DNA of 64,000 nucleotides, taken from CALGTL01 sp963579135. GTDB taxonomy: Bacteria; Chloroflexota; Dehalococcoidia; Lucifugimonadales; Australimonadaceae. Made by a program: the position numbers and the translations under genes. Positions 43,205 through 49,792 of the stretch are shown here, one piece after another. A model generated the notes under the pieces. The model ran no database searches. It was not told where the DNA came from and saw only the letters and a list, made by a program, of their open reading frames with translations. Position 1 is the first letter of the stretch. Each line of letters begins with the position of its first letter. The stretch is taken from NCBI GenBank assembly GCA_963579135.1, contig CAUZFB010000006.1, positions 1 to 64,000 on the forward strand, written 5' to 3'.

Positions 43205-43482
43205 CGGTGCGGACAACTCGGTGCGGCTGCCGGCGTCGAGCTTGGCCATGCCCCGACCTCCTCAACCATGCGGAGCTAGAGCGAGAGATGCTTGTCGATG
43301 CCTGACTTGTTGCGGAGGCGGATGTTGAGCACGACCAGGCCGGGCGTCAGCCGTTCGACGAGTGCAAGGCCTGTCTCGCGACTGGCGGCTTCACCGACGA
43401 CAACTAGGTCGCCCTCATGCTCCAGTTGATGCTTGATGCCCTGGCGCACGATGGCGTAATCGTCGATCAGCGCGACGCGCAC
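43205..43482 (-). pseudogene. Decayed NarL/LuxR-type response regulator
   Basis: The first 68 codons read MRVALIDDYAIVRQGIKHQL, VVVGEAASRETGLALVERLT and LVVLNIRLRNKSGID, the first half of a NarL receiver, then stop at 43276. The phospho-acceptor Asp is replaced by Asn (LNIRL where LDIRL is expected). Just downstream (about 43205-43250) another frame reads MAKLDAGSRTEL, which looks like the last helix of a LuxR helix-turn-helix (normally KL..SRTE). The middle of the gene, about 120 codons, is missing. It is a second dead regulator in the window. Confidence 0.65.
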
Positions 43483-43599
43483 GGTCTCGACACCAATGGC
43501 AGGTGGAAGGCGGTTTGCCCGGGCAGTGCACGGCAGTCGCTGGGCGTATCATGGGAGCGCCACCTTGTGGCCGGGTTCTTCGACCGGGCAGTGGTGCCG

Positions 43600-43672
43600 G
43601 GGCGTATAGCTCAGTGGTTAGAGCGCCTGTCTTACACACAGGAGGTCGCTGGTTCGAGACCAGCTATGCCCA
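43600..43672 (+). tRNA. tRNA-Val (TAC anticodon)
   Basis: Cloverleaf: acceptor GGGCGTA/TATGCCC, D arm GCTC/GAGC, anticodon stem CCTGT/ACAGG with loop CTTACAC (anticodon TAC), and T arm GCTGG/CCAGC with TTCGAGA. CCA is encoded at 43673-43675. It marks the left edge of the compositionally different accessory region. Confidence 0.95.
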
Positions 43673-43686
43673 CCATCTTCTTTGCC

Positions 43687-43723
43687 GCACCACGGCCTGC
43701 TCGACGGGGGTCGTGGTGCTTTT
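43687..43723 (+). terminator. Terminator of the tRNA-Val transcript
   Basis: GCACCACGG pairs with TCGTGGTGC (one G-T pair) and is followed by TTTT, starting 14 bases after the tRNA. Confidence 0.7.
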
Positions 43724-43841
43724 GCTTTCCCTGCTGGTCAGAGTGCTGTACCTCCATTTTGTTTCCCATCCCTGCATTTCAGGCGTAAACGGACCGCGCC
43801 GAGTGGTGTCGGCCACCCCTTCCATTTATTAGGTGATGCCG

Positions 43842-43888
43842 CTCGCGATTTAACCCCGCGGTGATGCTTGTGCCCGATTGGGTGTAGC
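43842..43888 (+). promoter_or_regulatory. Promoter-like repeat, copy a
   Basis: It starts CTCGCGATTTAACCCCGCGG; GGTGAT (43860-43865) and TGTAGC (43883-43888) are 17 bp apart. It directs rightward, toward the small membrane peptide and the metallopeptidase. It is one of seven related units. Confidence 0.6.
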
Positions 43889-44051
43889 ACTGGCTCCGTA
43901 ACGAATGTAACGTCTTTCTGAAGGGTACAGAGGAGGTCGCTATGCGATGGTCATGGTCGCAGTTTCGTAGAACCGCGCTGATATTCGTCGGGGTGTATGT
44001 GTTCGTAAACCTGGTCAAACTCTTTTTTTAGAGGGCGTCACACAGGCGGCC
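43887..44051 (+). repeat. Integrase-tail/small-peptide module, copy 1
   Basis: By eye about four in five positions match the segment at 46405-46565. Both start with GCACTGG and a TAA that, in copy 2, ends the integrase remnant. Both continue with GTAACGTCTTTCT, then AAGGGTACAGAGG, a small membrane peptide frame, and TTTTTTTAGAGGGCGTCACA. The two copies flank the metallopeptidase and zinc-ribbon genes. Confidence 0.75.
43942..44031 (+). CDS. 29-residue single-span membrane peptide
   Basis: Too short for usual gene calling, but GAGGAGG lies well spaced before the ATG. The product begins MRWSWSQFRRTALIF and continues VGVYVFVNLVKLFF: a short aromatic, basic head, then one hydrophobic span to the C-terminus. 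The same plan with changed residues is kept in the copy at 46460-46546, including the RWSW head, the VNLV core and the terminal FF. Conservation of the plan despite many base changes argues for a translated peptide. The function is unknown; size and topology recall toxin-like or transporter-regulating small membrane peptides. Confidence 0.55.
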   Translation: MRWSWSQFRRTALIFVGVYVFVNLVKLFF

Positions 44052-44054
44052 TAA

Positions 44055-45071
44055 GTGCGTAAGTTACTGATACCCCTCGCTGTACTCGTGGGAGTGATGA
44101 GCCTCGGCTTCAATGCCTACCAGTGGCTAGACAACCGAGTTGATGCCCTAGAACCCAGGCTGACTACGGAGGCCCAACGACTAATAGGCCTTGGCTGGAA
44201 CAGGCCGGCTTCAGCACAAACTACATACTTGAGGACGTCGGACCTTTCTGACGACTCTGTGCAGGTGGTAGAAGATGGAATTCAGGCAGGCGAAAACTAC
44301 TTAGGTAGTTATGGCCCGTTGAGGGTTTACGTGATTGGTACAGATGTCGAAGCATCTCGTATAGCTGCAGAGGACTTTTGCTCCTGGGCGTACGATCGAG
44401 CCCGTGGAAATGATTACGAATATTGTGTCGAATCTGACCAAGGAGTTGAGATACGGGAGATTGCTGAATATGCCGGTGGTAATGCTTTCGCTCAGCATTC
44501 ACGCCAACTCGAAACGCCGAATCAATCTTTCGTGATAGGTAATCCGCTGCAGTTTGAATCAGGAATGAGTTCGAAGATTGCGATACATGAATACGTCCAT
44601 ATTTATCAACACGCCAACAACGTCGATGAAAACGATTTTGGCCTACCTCTTTGGCTGGAGGAGGGCAGTGCAGAATTCTTGGCACTGTATCTCGGTCAAA
44701 AGGAAGGTTGGGTAGATTTCCGAATGGGTATGACAGAAGCCCTCAGGTCAGCCAAAGACCTCAAAGAACGCTATCCGGATATAGATATCCAAGATATTGA
44801 AACCTCAGAGTCAAGAGACGAACTGCAATCTATCTGCGACTGCACGGGAACGCTCCAATATAAAATGGGCCAATGGGCAACGGCGCGGCTCGTTAATAGA
44901 ACGTCACTAGATATTTTTTACAAATCGTACATCCCAGATATCGTAGAACTTGGAGGTCATGAGTCCTTTGCAGCACACTTTGGCCTGACGATTCAAGAGT
45001 TCTATAGTGAGTTTGAAGAATTTATGAGTTTCACTTCCAAAGAACAATTGGAGATTCTGCCAACAAATTAA
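44055..45071 (+). CDS. Membrane-anchored zinc metallopeptidase (HExxH, peptidase MA-like)
   Basis: A 338-residue protein. Residues 3-20 are a hydrophobic signal or anchor, and PASAQ near 51-55 could be a cleavage site. IAIHEYVHIYQ holds the zinc motif (His178, Glu179, His182) and PLWLEEGSAEF the third ligand region (Glu203), as in gluzincins of the peptidase MA-like group. Four Cys residues are present (two in SICDCTG). The substrate is unknown; it would act outside the cytoplasm. Codons are clearly more A/T-ending than in the core genes. The start is GTG, 24 bases after the small peptide stop, so both may be co-transcribed from repeat copy a. Confidence 0.75.
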   Translation: MRKLLIPLAVLVGVMSLGFNAYQWLDNRVDALEPRLTTEAQRLIGLGWNRPASAQTTYLRTSDLSDDSVQVVEDGIQAGENYLGSYGPLRVYVIGTDVEASRIAAEDFCSWAYDRARGNDYEYCVESDQGVEIREIAEYAGGNAFAQHSRQLETPNQSFVIGNPLQFESGMSSKIAIHEYVHIYQHANNVDENDFGLPLWLEEGSAEFLALYLGQKEGWVDFRMGMTEALRSAKDLKERYPDIDIQDIETSESRDELQSICDCTGTLQYKMGQWATARLVNRTSLDIFYKSYIPDIVELGGHESFAAHFGLTIQEFYSEFEEFMSFTSKEQLEILPTN

Positions 45072-45202
45072 GATAGCCGAGCAGACTTATGACTGGGGAT
45101 TCAATTGCGCCAGTGACTGCTGTAGCGGCACTCGTTCGCGCATTCGCCATCTCGCTAGGACTTGGGCTACTCCGGAAGCTACATAGGATGATGGGAGCAG
45201 CG

Positions 45203-45607
45203 ATGACGATACCTAGTGGATTCTGTGAAAAATGCGGTGAGCCGATACATTTGGTGGGTGATGCATTATGTGGTAAGTGTGATCACCGGCAAGACAACCG
45301 TTCGCGTTTGCGCCGCAATAAAATCATTTCCACCGTTCACTCTACCGTGATGTTTGCCTTCGTCGCTGTTGTATGGGCGACTGCACTGGGTCAGTCATAT
45401 CTAGTATGGTTGTGGTTCAGCATTCCGGTCGGTGCGTGGTGGTCTCTCGGAAGTTTTCGTGATGTGAATCTGGGAGAATACGACGCCTCAGCTGTTGCCA
45501 AGTCAGTGCATATTCGCGCGCGCGTCGTCAGGGTCACGACTCGAGTGGCGGGCGTTGCCATCATTTCTGGCCTGGTGGTGGGGGTCGTGAGGGCATTGAT
45601 TGTCTAG
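45203..45607 (+). CDS. Zinc-ribbon membrane protein
   Basis: It begins MTIPSGFCEKCGEPIHLVGD and continues ALCGKCDHR, a four-Cys zinc ribbon (CxxC, then CxxC). Two membrane spans follow (STVMFAFVAVVWATALGQSY, LVWLWFSIPVGAWWSL) and one at the C-terminus (GVAIISGLVVGVVRALIV). The frame is open to an ATG at 45089, which would add a hydrophobic stretch. I prefer 45203 because GGGAG precedes it and the ribbon is normally N-terminal. I do not recognise the family. It shares the A/T-rich style of the metallopeptidase and is likely in the same transcript. Confidence 0.55.
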   Translation: MTIPSGFCEKCGEPIHLVGDALCGKCDHRQDNRSRLRRNKIISTVHSTVMFAFVAVVWATALGQSYLVWLWFSIPVGAWWSLGSFRDVNLGEYDASAVAKSVHIRARVVRVTTRVAGVAIISGLVVGVVRALIV

Positions 45608-45798
45608 CGTTACACGCCCCTGTAACCACTCTCCGTTATATCTCCGTGGTCTCAGTTGCCGGTCTAGTTTCCGGACACTAAGCCGCAATTCCCATGGCAG
45701 TCAGGGCTGCCGTGATTGGTGGCACCGATCCCGAGAATGCTTTATGAAAGCTCCGAATGCATGTAGGCTAACCCTAGGCGCTAAAGGAGGAGCTTTTC

Positions 45799-46008
45799 AT
45801 GTCAGCAAAATCTTATTCCTGCTCAAAATGCGAAGGTAGCGAATACAGAGTCGGTGCGATTCGGTCGACGGGATCAGGGTTAACGAGATTCCTGAATGTC
45901 CAGAATCAGAAATACAGCACAGTTTCTTGCACCGGATGTGGGTATACCGAGCTCTACCGCGTCGATGGTGGGCGTGTAGGTAATGTTTTTGACTTCTTTA
46001 CCAACTAG
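45799..46008 (+). CDS. Zinc-ribbon nucleic-acid-binding domain protein
   Basis: A 69-residue protein: SCSKCEGSEYRVGAIRSTGS, then FLNVQNQKYSTVSCTGCGYT and a C-terminal NVFDFFTN. Two CxxC pairs form a zinc ribbon. The whole length matches the small zinc-ribbon proteins ending (G)NIFDFF(T)G known widely in bacteria and of unknown role. AAAGGAGGAG before the ATG is a very strong ribosome-binding site. Confidence 0.82.
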   Translation: MSAKSYSCSKCEGSEYRVGAIRSTGSGLTRFLNVQNQKYSTVSCTGCGYTELYRVDGGRVGNVFDFFTN

Positions 46009-46140
46009 GCGCAATAACTGGCTATAGATAAGTAACACTGTCTAGGCGTACTACCGAGGCTCCAGCGTAGAACTCTGCCATTCCCCTACCCGCATCTATA
46101 TCGTGACGGTATTGTCCCCCGTGGCAGGATTTACGGCGTC

Positions 46141-46419
46141 GTGTTCGCCACTCATACTGGCGGTCCCTTGCTCGCGAGCAACGTGTTCCGCGACTACAAA
46201 AAGATGCAACGCAAGGCAGTACTGCGGAGCCAGACGTACCACGACCTCAAGCACGCGACGGCTAATCTGCTGATGGAATCGGCGGCTACTTCATTGGCGA
46301 ATGTGCCCAAGATACTGGGGCATGCGGGACTTCAGGGGACAAACAATTTCTACAAGCATCTATCTGATGAAGCCCCAGTTGTGTCGATGGATAAATTAAG
46401 GGCTGCACTGGGCTCGTAA
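46141..46419 (+). pseudogene. Tyrosine recombinase (integrase), C-terminal remnant
   Basis: 92 codons from a GTG: FATHTGGPLLASNVFRDYKK, then TYHDLKHATANLLMESA (H-x-L-K-H, where active enzymes have H-x-L-R-H), then ILGHAGLQGTNNFYKHLS with the catalytic Tyr. The N-terminal core-binding domain and the first catalytic Arg are missing, although sense residues can be followed upstream to about 46075. It is a dead mobile-element end. Its last codons coincide with the start of the repeated module copy 2. Confidence 0.8.
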
Positions 46420-46565
46420 CGGGTGTAACGTCTTTCTCAAGGGTACAGAGGTGGTCGCTATTCGATGGTCATGGCCGAGTCCTAAAACGATGCTTATATA
46501 CGTCGTGGTGTTTGTGCTCGTAAACCTGGTCATTCGCTTTTTTTAGAGGGCGTCACACAAACGAC
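46405..46565 (+). repeat. Integrase-tail/small-peptide module, copy 2
   Basis: Matches 43887-44051. The embedded peptide frame (46460-46546) reads RWSWPSPKTMLIY, then VVVFVLVNLVIRFF, but its first codon is ATT instead of ATG, so it is either translated from a rare start or silent. The following 20 bases again match copy 1 (AGAGGGCGTCACACA). Confidence 0.75.
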
Positions 46566-46917
46566 CCACGGGCGACCCCGTCGGTCTAGGCATACTACCG
46601 ACGCTGGGATTCTTAAGCGTGGGAGTACTACTTTCCGTCGCGCGCGCACGGCCCCGCTGTTGAGACTCCGGGACGGCGAAGTAATGACTACGGTATGACC
46701 GTGTTCTAGGTGAGGCGTGTACTTACACCGACCAATGCCTCACCACAGCCACGGTTACCGAACAGACAGCCTCGGAAGTCATACAGCAACGCCCATGATT
46801 CGTCAGATCATCAGATTCTTAATGCATACCGTGGGTAGCACGTGCAGACTCGTCAGGCTTGTGTTTATCGGGGCTGTTGCTTCATTTCAGCAACCCACGT
46901 AGTCAGGGGAACTCGCG
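46566..46917. other. Gene-free interval before the LysE gene
   Basis: It contains TCTAGGCATACTACCGACGCT near 46582, which repeats TCTAGGCGTACTACCGAGGCT near 46044 (two mismatches in 21). A 35-codon frame from ATG 46795 to 46902 has no ribosome-binding site and is not called. The last 20 bases (CGTAGTCAGGGGAA...GCG) match the leader at 51550-51568. Confidence 0.45.
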
Positions 46918-47562
46918 ATGGATATGTCCGCTTGGATCCAGCTAGCGGTAGTTTGTTTTCTCGGTGCAATCTCACCAGGTCCGAGCCTCACGTTGGTAAT
47001 TGGCAACACTCTAGCTAAAGGCAGGATCTACGGCATTGCCACCGGTCTTGGGCATGCAATCGGCATCGGGGGGTGGGCGTTCTTGACCGCAGTTGGAGTG
47101 GCAGAGTTCATGGTGAATCGCTCGTACATCCTGCTGGGGATACAGGCGTCGGGAGCGTGCCTTCTTGCGTATATCGGGTTCCGGACGATGGTCGCCAGTG
47201 GCAGCCTTTCAGTACAAGGAACAGGCCCAGAATCAACAAGCTCAGTATTAGTGATTAGAGGCGGTAGCGAAGGGTTTCTGATATCGCTTTTTAATCCAAA
47301 AATCGCTTTCTTCTTCCTCGCAATATTCAGCCATCTCATCCATTCAGATTCAAGCTGGAAAGAAACAGCGATGATGGGGATCACTGCCGCCGCAATCGAT
47401 GCGGGTTGGTACGCTTCGGTAGCGGTGGCTCTAACAGGAACCAGCCTAGTTGCAATCTCACACGCCAAAATAACCGCTGCCCGCAGGGGCAGTGGCGTCA
47501 TCCTTATCCTGATTTCGCTCTATTTGCTCGCTATCGTGGTGCGCGACCTCCCGTGGGCTTAA
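46918..47562 (+). CDS. LysE/RhtB-family amino-acid exporter
   Basis: A 214-residue membrane protein with six spans. It opens MDMSAWIQLAVVCFLGAISP, then GPSLTLVIGNTLAKGRIYGI, the conserved PGP(S/N) region of RhtB/LysE exporters, and has ISLFNPKIAFFFLAIF, the family's NPK motif. It exports homoserine, threonine, leucine or other amino acids; specificity is not evident. AGGGGAA precedes the ATG. Confidence 0.92.
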   Translation: MDMSAWIQLAVVCFLGAISPGPSLTLVIGNTLAKGRIYGIATGLGHAIGIGGWAFLTAVGVAEFMVNRSYILLGIQASGACLLAYIGFRTMVASGSLSVQGTGPESTSSVLVIRGGSEGFLISLFNPKIAFFFLAIFSHLIHSDSSWKETAMMGITAAAIDAGWYASVAVALTGTSLVAISHAKITAARRGSGVILILISLYLLAIVVRDLPWA

Positions 47563-47670
47563 AAGGGCAGAGCATTCCTGCAGAGAATCAACCGCACCCG
47601 CCCAACACCCAGGTCATGCACAGCGGCCGCGCGCGTGCGGGCACCCCCCTCTAACTAGCAGTGAAGTGCG

Positions 47671-47717
47671 CTCGCGATTTCCCTCCGCTGTGACGTTTGG
47701 GTCAACGGGCGTATGCT
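47671..47717 (+). promoter_or_regulatory. Promoter-like repeat, copy b
   Basis: It starts CTCGCGATTTCCCTCCGCTG; TGTGAC (47689-47694) and TATGCT (47712-47717) are 17 bp apart. The match with copy c continues past the promoter into the first codons of a lipoprotein-like frame. Confidence 0.65.
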
Positions 47718-47723
47718 CCCGGC

Positions 47724-47900
47724 ACGAGAAAGAGTCTCGCGCTATTGGCTTTTGTGGCCCTGTCGGTCGCTTGTACGGCAACACCAACGCCAACGAGCGC
47801 ACTCGCACCGAAAATCCAGGCGATTGGGGATGCTGCGGTAGCGGAAGCATCGACCGCCCAGCCGGCTGAAGTGAGGAAACACCCCCCCCCCGTGACGTAG
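47724..47900 (+). pseudogene. Small lipoprotein with lost start codon and a poly-C tract
   Basis: The frame reads (T)RKSLALLAFVALSVAC, a lipoprotein signal with lipobox LSVAC, then a Thr/Pro/Ala-rich peptide, ending KHPPPVT at 47900. The first codon is ACG where the related copy c has ATG (GGCATGAGA against GGCACGAGA). A run of ten C (47882-47891) lies just before the stop and could change frame by slippage. It is either inactive or weakly translated from ACG. Confidence 0.5.
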
Positions 47901-47947
47901 TGCCTGGCACCGACGTCACCGGAGGGCCGGCAGCGGCCTGGGTAACC

Positions 47948-48286
47948 CTAACCTTGTTCTGGCGTAGGTCTCTCAGGCCGACCAAACCCTAGAACGCGAC
48001 TAGAGTCGAGGAGTTCTTCCCGTAGCCGGGCAGCCATCTCCGTCACTCCCATCACTTGATATTCGACGCTGTATACGTGGGAGCAGTTGTACGTGACTGG
48101 CGGGTTCTCGAGCGTGAACGCAGTGCCTTTGTCGAGGCTCTCTTCGATCGCGGTGATGCGCGCCCGCATGCGTTCGCCGATAGCGCTGCGCTTCCCGATC
48201 CCCAAATCGAGCAGGTGATCCCGTGCGCTACCCGCTACGGATCTGACAATCATCTTGAGGATCGTGGGTTCGAGTGGCGTGGTCAA
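47948..48286 (-). CDS. Hypothetical protein
   Basis: A 112-residue frame reading MTTPLEPTILKMIVRSVAGS, RDHLLDLGIGKRSAIGERMR and later NPPVTYNCSHVYSVEYQVMG. The start is TTG at 48286 with GAGG six bases upstream; ATG at 48253 is an alternative without a ribosome-binding site. No domain is recognised. An overlapping plus-strand frame (48056-48373) looks less protein-like. Confidence 0.4.
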   Translation of the reverse strand: MTTPLEPTILKMIVRSVAGSARDHLLDLGIGKRSAIGERMRARITAIEESLDKGTAFTLENPPVTYNCSHVYSVEYQVMGVTEMAARLREELLDSSRVLGFGRPERPTPEQG

Positions 48287-48333
48287 TTACAACCTCAGCT
48301 AGAGCAGGTTCGTGTACGGCCTATCCTACCCCA

Positions 48334-48357
48334 CTCGCGATTTATCCCCGCTGTGAC
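48334..48357 (+). promoter_or_regulatory. Promoter-like repeat, copy f (partial)
   Basis: CTCGCGATTTATCCCCGC is followed by TGTGAC (48352-48357). The usual TATGCT partner is not found at 17 bp. It precedes the small zinc-ribbon gene at 48485. Confidence 0.45.
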
Positions 48358-48484
48358 GTTTTACCCTTTATAACCCGCCTTCGCGCGCGACGCACCGGGA
48401 GGGAATAGCGCGCATACGTGTGCGACCCCCAACAGCCCATATGCTCAGTAATCAAATCAACTCAGCGTATGGAGAACCACGAGC

Positions 48485-48697
48485 ATGAAAAACGACAAAT
48501 ATCAGCCACGTGTCGCCAACGAATGCCCAAGATGCGGCACACCGCTCCCGAGAGTTATCTATGGGTACCCGAATTGGGTGGCACCCCACGAGTTGGATCG
48601 TCAGGGGGCGCCATATGTGCTCGGAGGGGGCATGGTTACCTTCCCCCCGACTCGGTTCAGCAACCGGTGCGTCCGCTGCGACTGGAGTCAAGGATGA
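48485..48697 (+). CDS. Small zinc-ribbon protein
   Basis: A 70-residue protein beginning MKNDKYQPRVANECPRCGTP and ending FSNRCVRCDWSQG; two CxxC pairs frame a Gly/Pro-rich middle. GGAGA precedes the ATG. It is the third small Cys-rich protein in this region. No family recognised. Confidence 0.6.
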   Translation: MKNDKYQPRVANECPRCGTPLPRVIYGYPNWVAPHELDRQGAPYVLGGGMVTFPPTRFSNRCVRCDWSQG

Positions 48698-48812
48698 ATC
48701 TTCTAGAGTGTGTGGCCGGATGCGTTCGGCCCCCCTTGCTAGCTAACAGCGGGGTCGCAAGCGCTTGGTCACGTGGACCCGACAGCCTGGCAACCGCAAT
48801 TGTCGCCGAACG

Positions 48813-49484
48813 CTATGAACCGAGCCGCTTCGCTATCTCCGGCGCCTGACGTAGCGCGGAAGGTATCTCGCTAGGGAGAGTAGGGCGTTCGCTTTCAAAA
48901 AGATGAACAAACTCCTCGCATGACTCGTAGAAATCGTTGAGCGTTTTCCAGGCGTAATCGGCCTCTACCGTGAGGCCATGGGGCTCCCCTCTAGCCGCAC
49001 TAATTTCATAGCCTGCCTTTGCATTCGCAAAAACGCCCTCTAAATCCTCGCTGTGGTTGAGCCCCCAAATGAGGCCACGTGAGCCCAATCCGTACCAAAT
49101 CGTTTGTAGTTGAGGGTCGCTTATTTGTTCCCAGTTCACCTCGGACGTATATTCGGCGAGGCGATGGTTGTGCATCAGCGCAGTCCATGGCGCCAAACCA
49201 GGATCCGTGGCGACCGCCGCTTCTCCCTGTTCCGTTAGATCGTTTAATAGGTCTCGCGTGGATTTTGTTGTCCAAGGATTGTTGCCAAAGGTATCGGTCA
49301 ACAATCGAGCCGCCAGCTCGGGCCTCCCTGCGCCTAGACCCACGCAGACATGAACCGCTCCTTCGAGGGACATGTCGAGCACGGTAGTATCAACGTAAGT
49401 CGTTTTTTTCCAAAAACCCTTTGTTCGTGGCCATCCCATGTTCTTGAGATTGTTCACGACCCACCATTCAAACATGCGGCTCAT
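48813..49484 (-). CDS. Hypothetical protein, 223 residues
   Basis: It begins MSRMFEWWVVNNLKNMGWPR. The rest is helical and acidic with several Trp residues (NNPWTTKSTRDLLNDL, TIWYGLGSRGLIWGLNHSED). No signal peptide, membrane span or catalytic motif is evident. GAGGAGGTCGT before the ATG is a strong ribosome-binding site, so translation is likely. I do not recognise the family. Confidence 0.65.
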   Translation of the reverse strand: MSRMFEWWVVNNLKNMGWPRTKGFWKKTTYVDTTVLDMSLEGAVHVCVGLGAGRPELAARLLTDTFGNNPWTTKSTRDLLNDLTEQGEAAVATDPGLAPWTALMHNHRLAEYTSEVNWEQISDPQLQTIWYGLGSRGLIWGLNHSEDLEGVFANAKAGYEISAARGEPHGLTVEADYAWKTLNDFYESCEEFVHLFESERPTLPSEIPSALRQAPEIAKRLGS

Positions 49485-49677
49485 ACGACCTCCTCGTTCC
49501 GACTCGTGCTGACCGGTTGCTGGGGCGATGATTGAGCATGGAGCAGATGACTAGCTATGGAACTTATTTTGGAGACGGCAACGGGGCGCTGTGATATTAC
49601 CTACGAGCTCGCCGAATAGCTCATTCACCCCGCACATGCATACTGCGATCCACTATCCGGGCACCTGCTAGCAAGCG

Positions 49678-49724
49678 CTCGCGATTTCCCATCGCTGTGA
49701 CGTTTGTGCCCGCGAGAGTATGCT
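49678..49724 (+). promoter_or_regulatory. Promoter-like repeat, copy c
   Basis: It starts CTCGCGATTTCCCATCGCTG; TGTGAC (49696-49701) and TATGCT (49719-49724) are 17 bp apart. It drives toward the amidohydrolase gene at 49793. Confidence 0.65.
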
Positions 49725-49730
49725 CGTGGC

Positions 49731-49766
49731 ATGAGAATGAGCCTCATGTTATTGGCTTTGGGTTGA
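49731..49766 (+). other. 11-codon leader frame, remnant of a lipoprotein start
   Basis: The frame encodes MRMSLMLLALG then stops. It aligns with the first codons of the lipoprotein-like frame at 47724 and lies seven bases after the TATGCT of copy c. It may be a leaderless upstream peptide of the amidohydrolase message or just a relic. Confidence 0.4.
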
Positions 49767-49792
49767 GCCACAGATATGAAGGAGGTTTCGCA

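Noticed and set aside
43600..46600. A perfect attachment-site duplication of the tRNA-Val 3' end
   Set aside because: I looked for a second copy of the tRNA 3' end (CAGCTATGCCC region) downstream and did not find one, so tRNA-directed integration stays a hypothesis.
46795..46902. 35-codon frame with a hydrophobic stretch before the LysE gene
   Set aside because: No ribosome-binding site and no related copy; likely chance.
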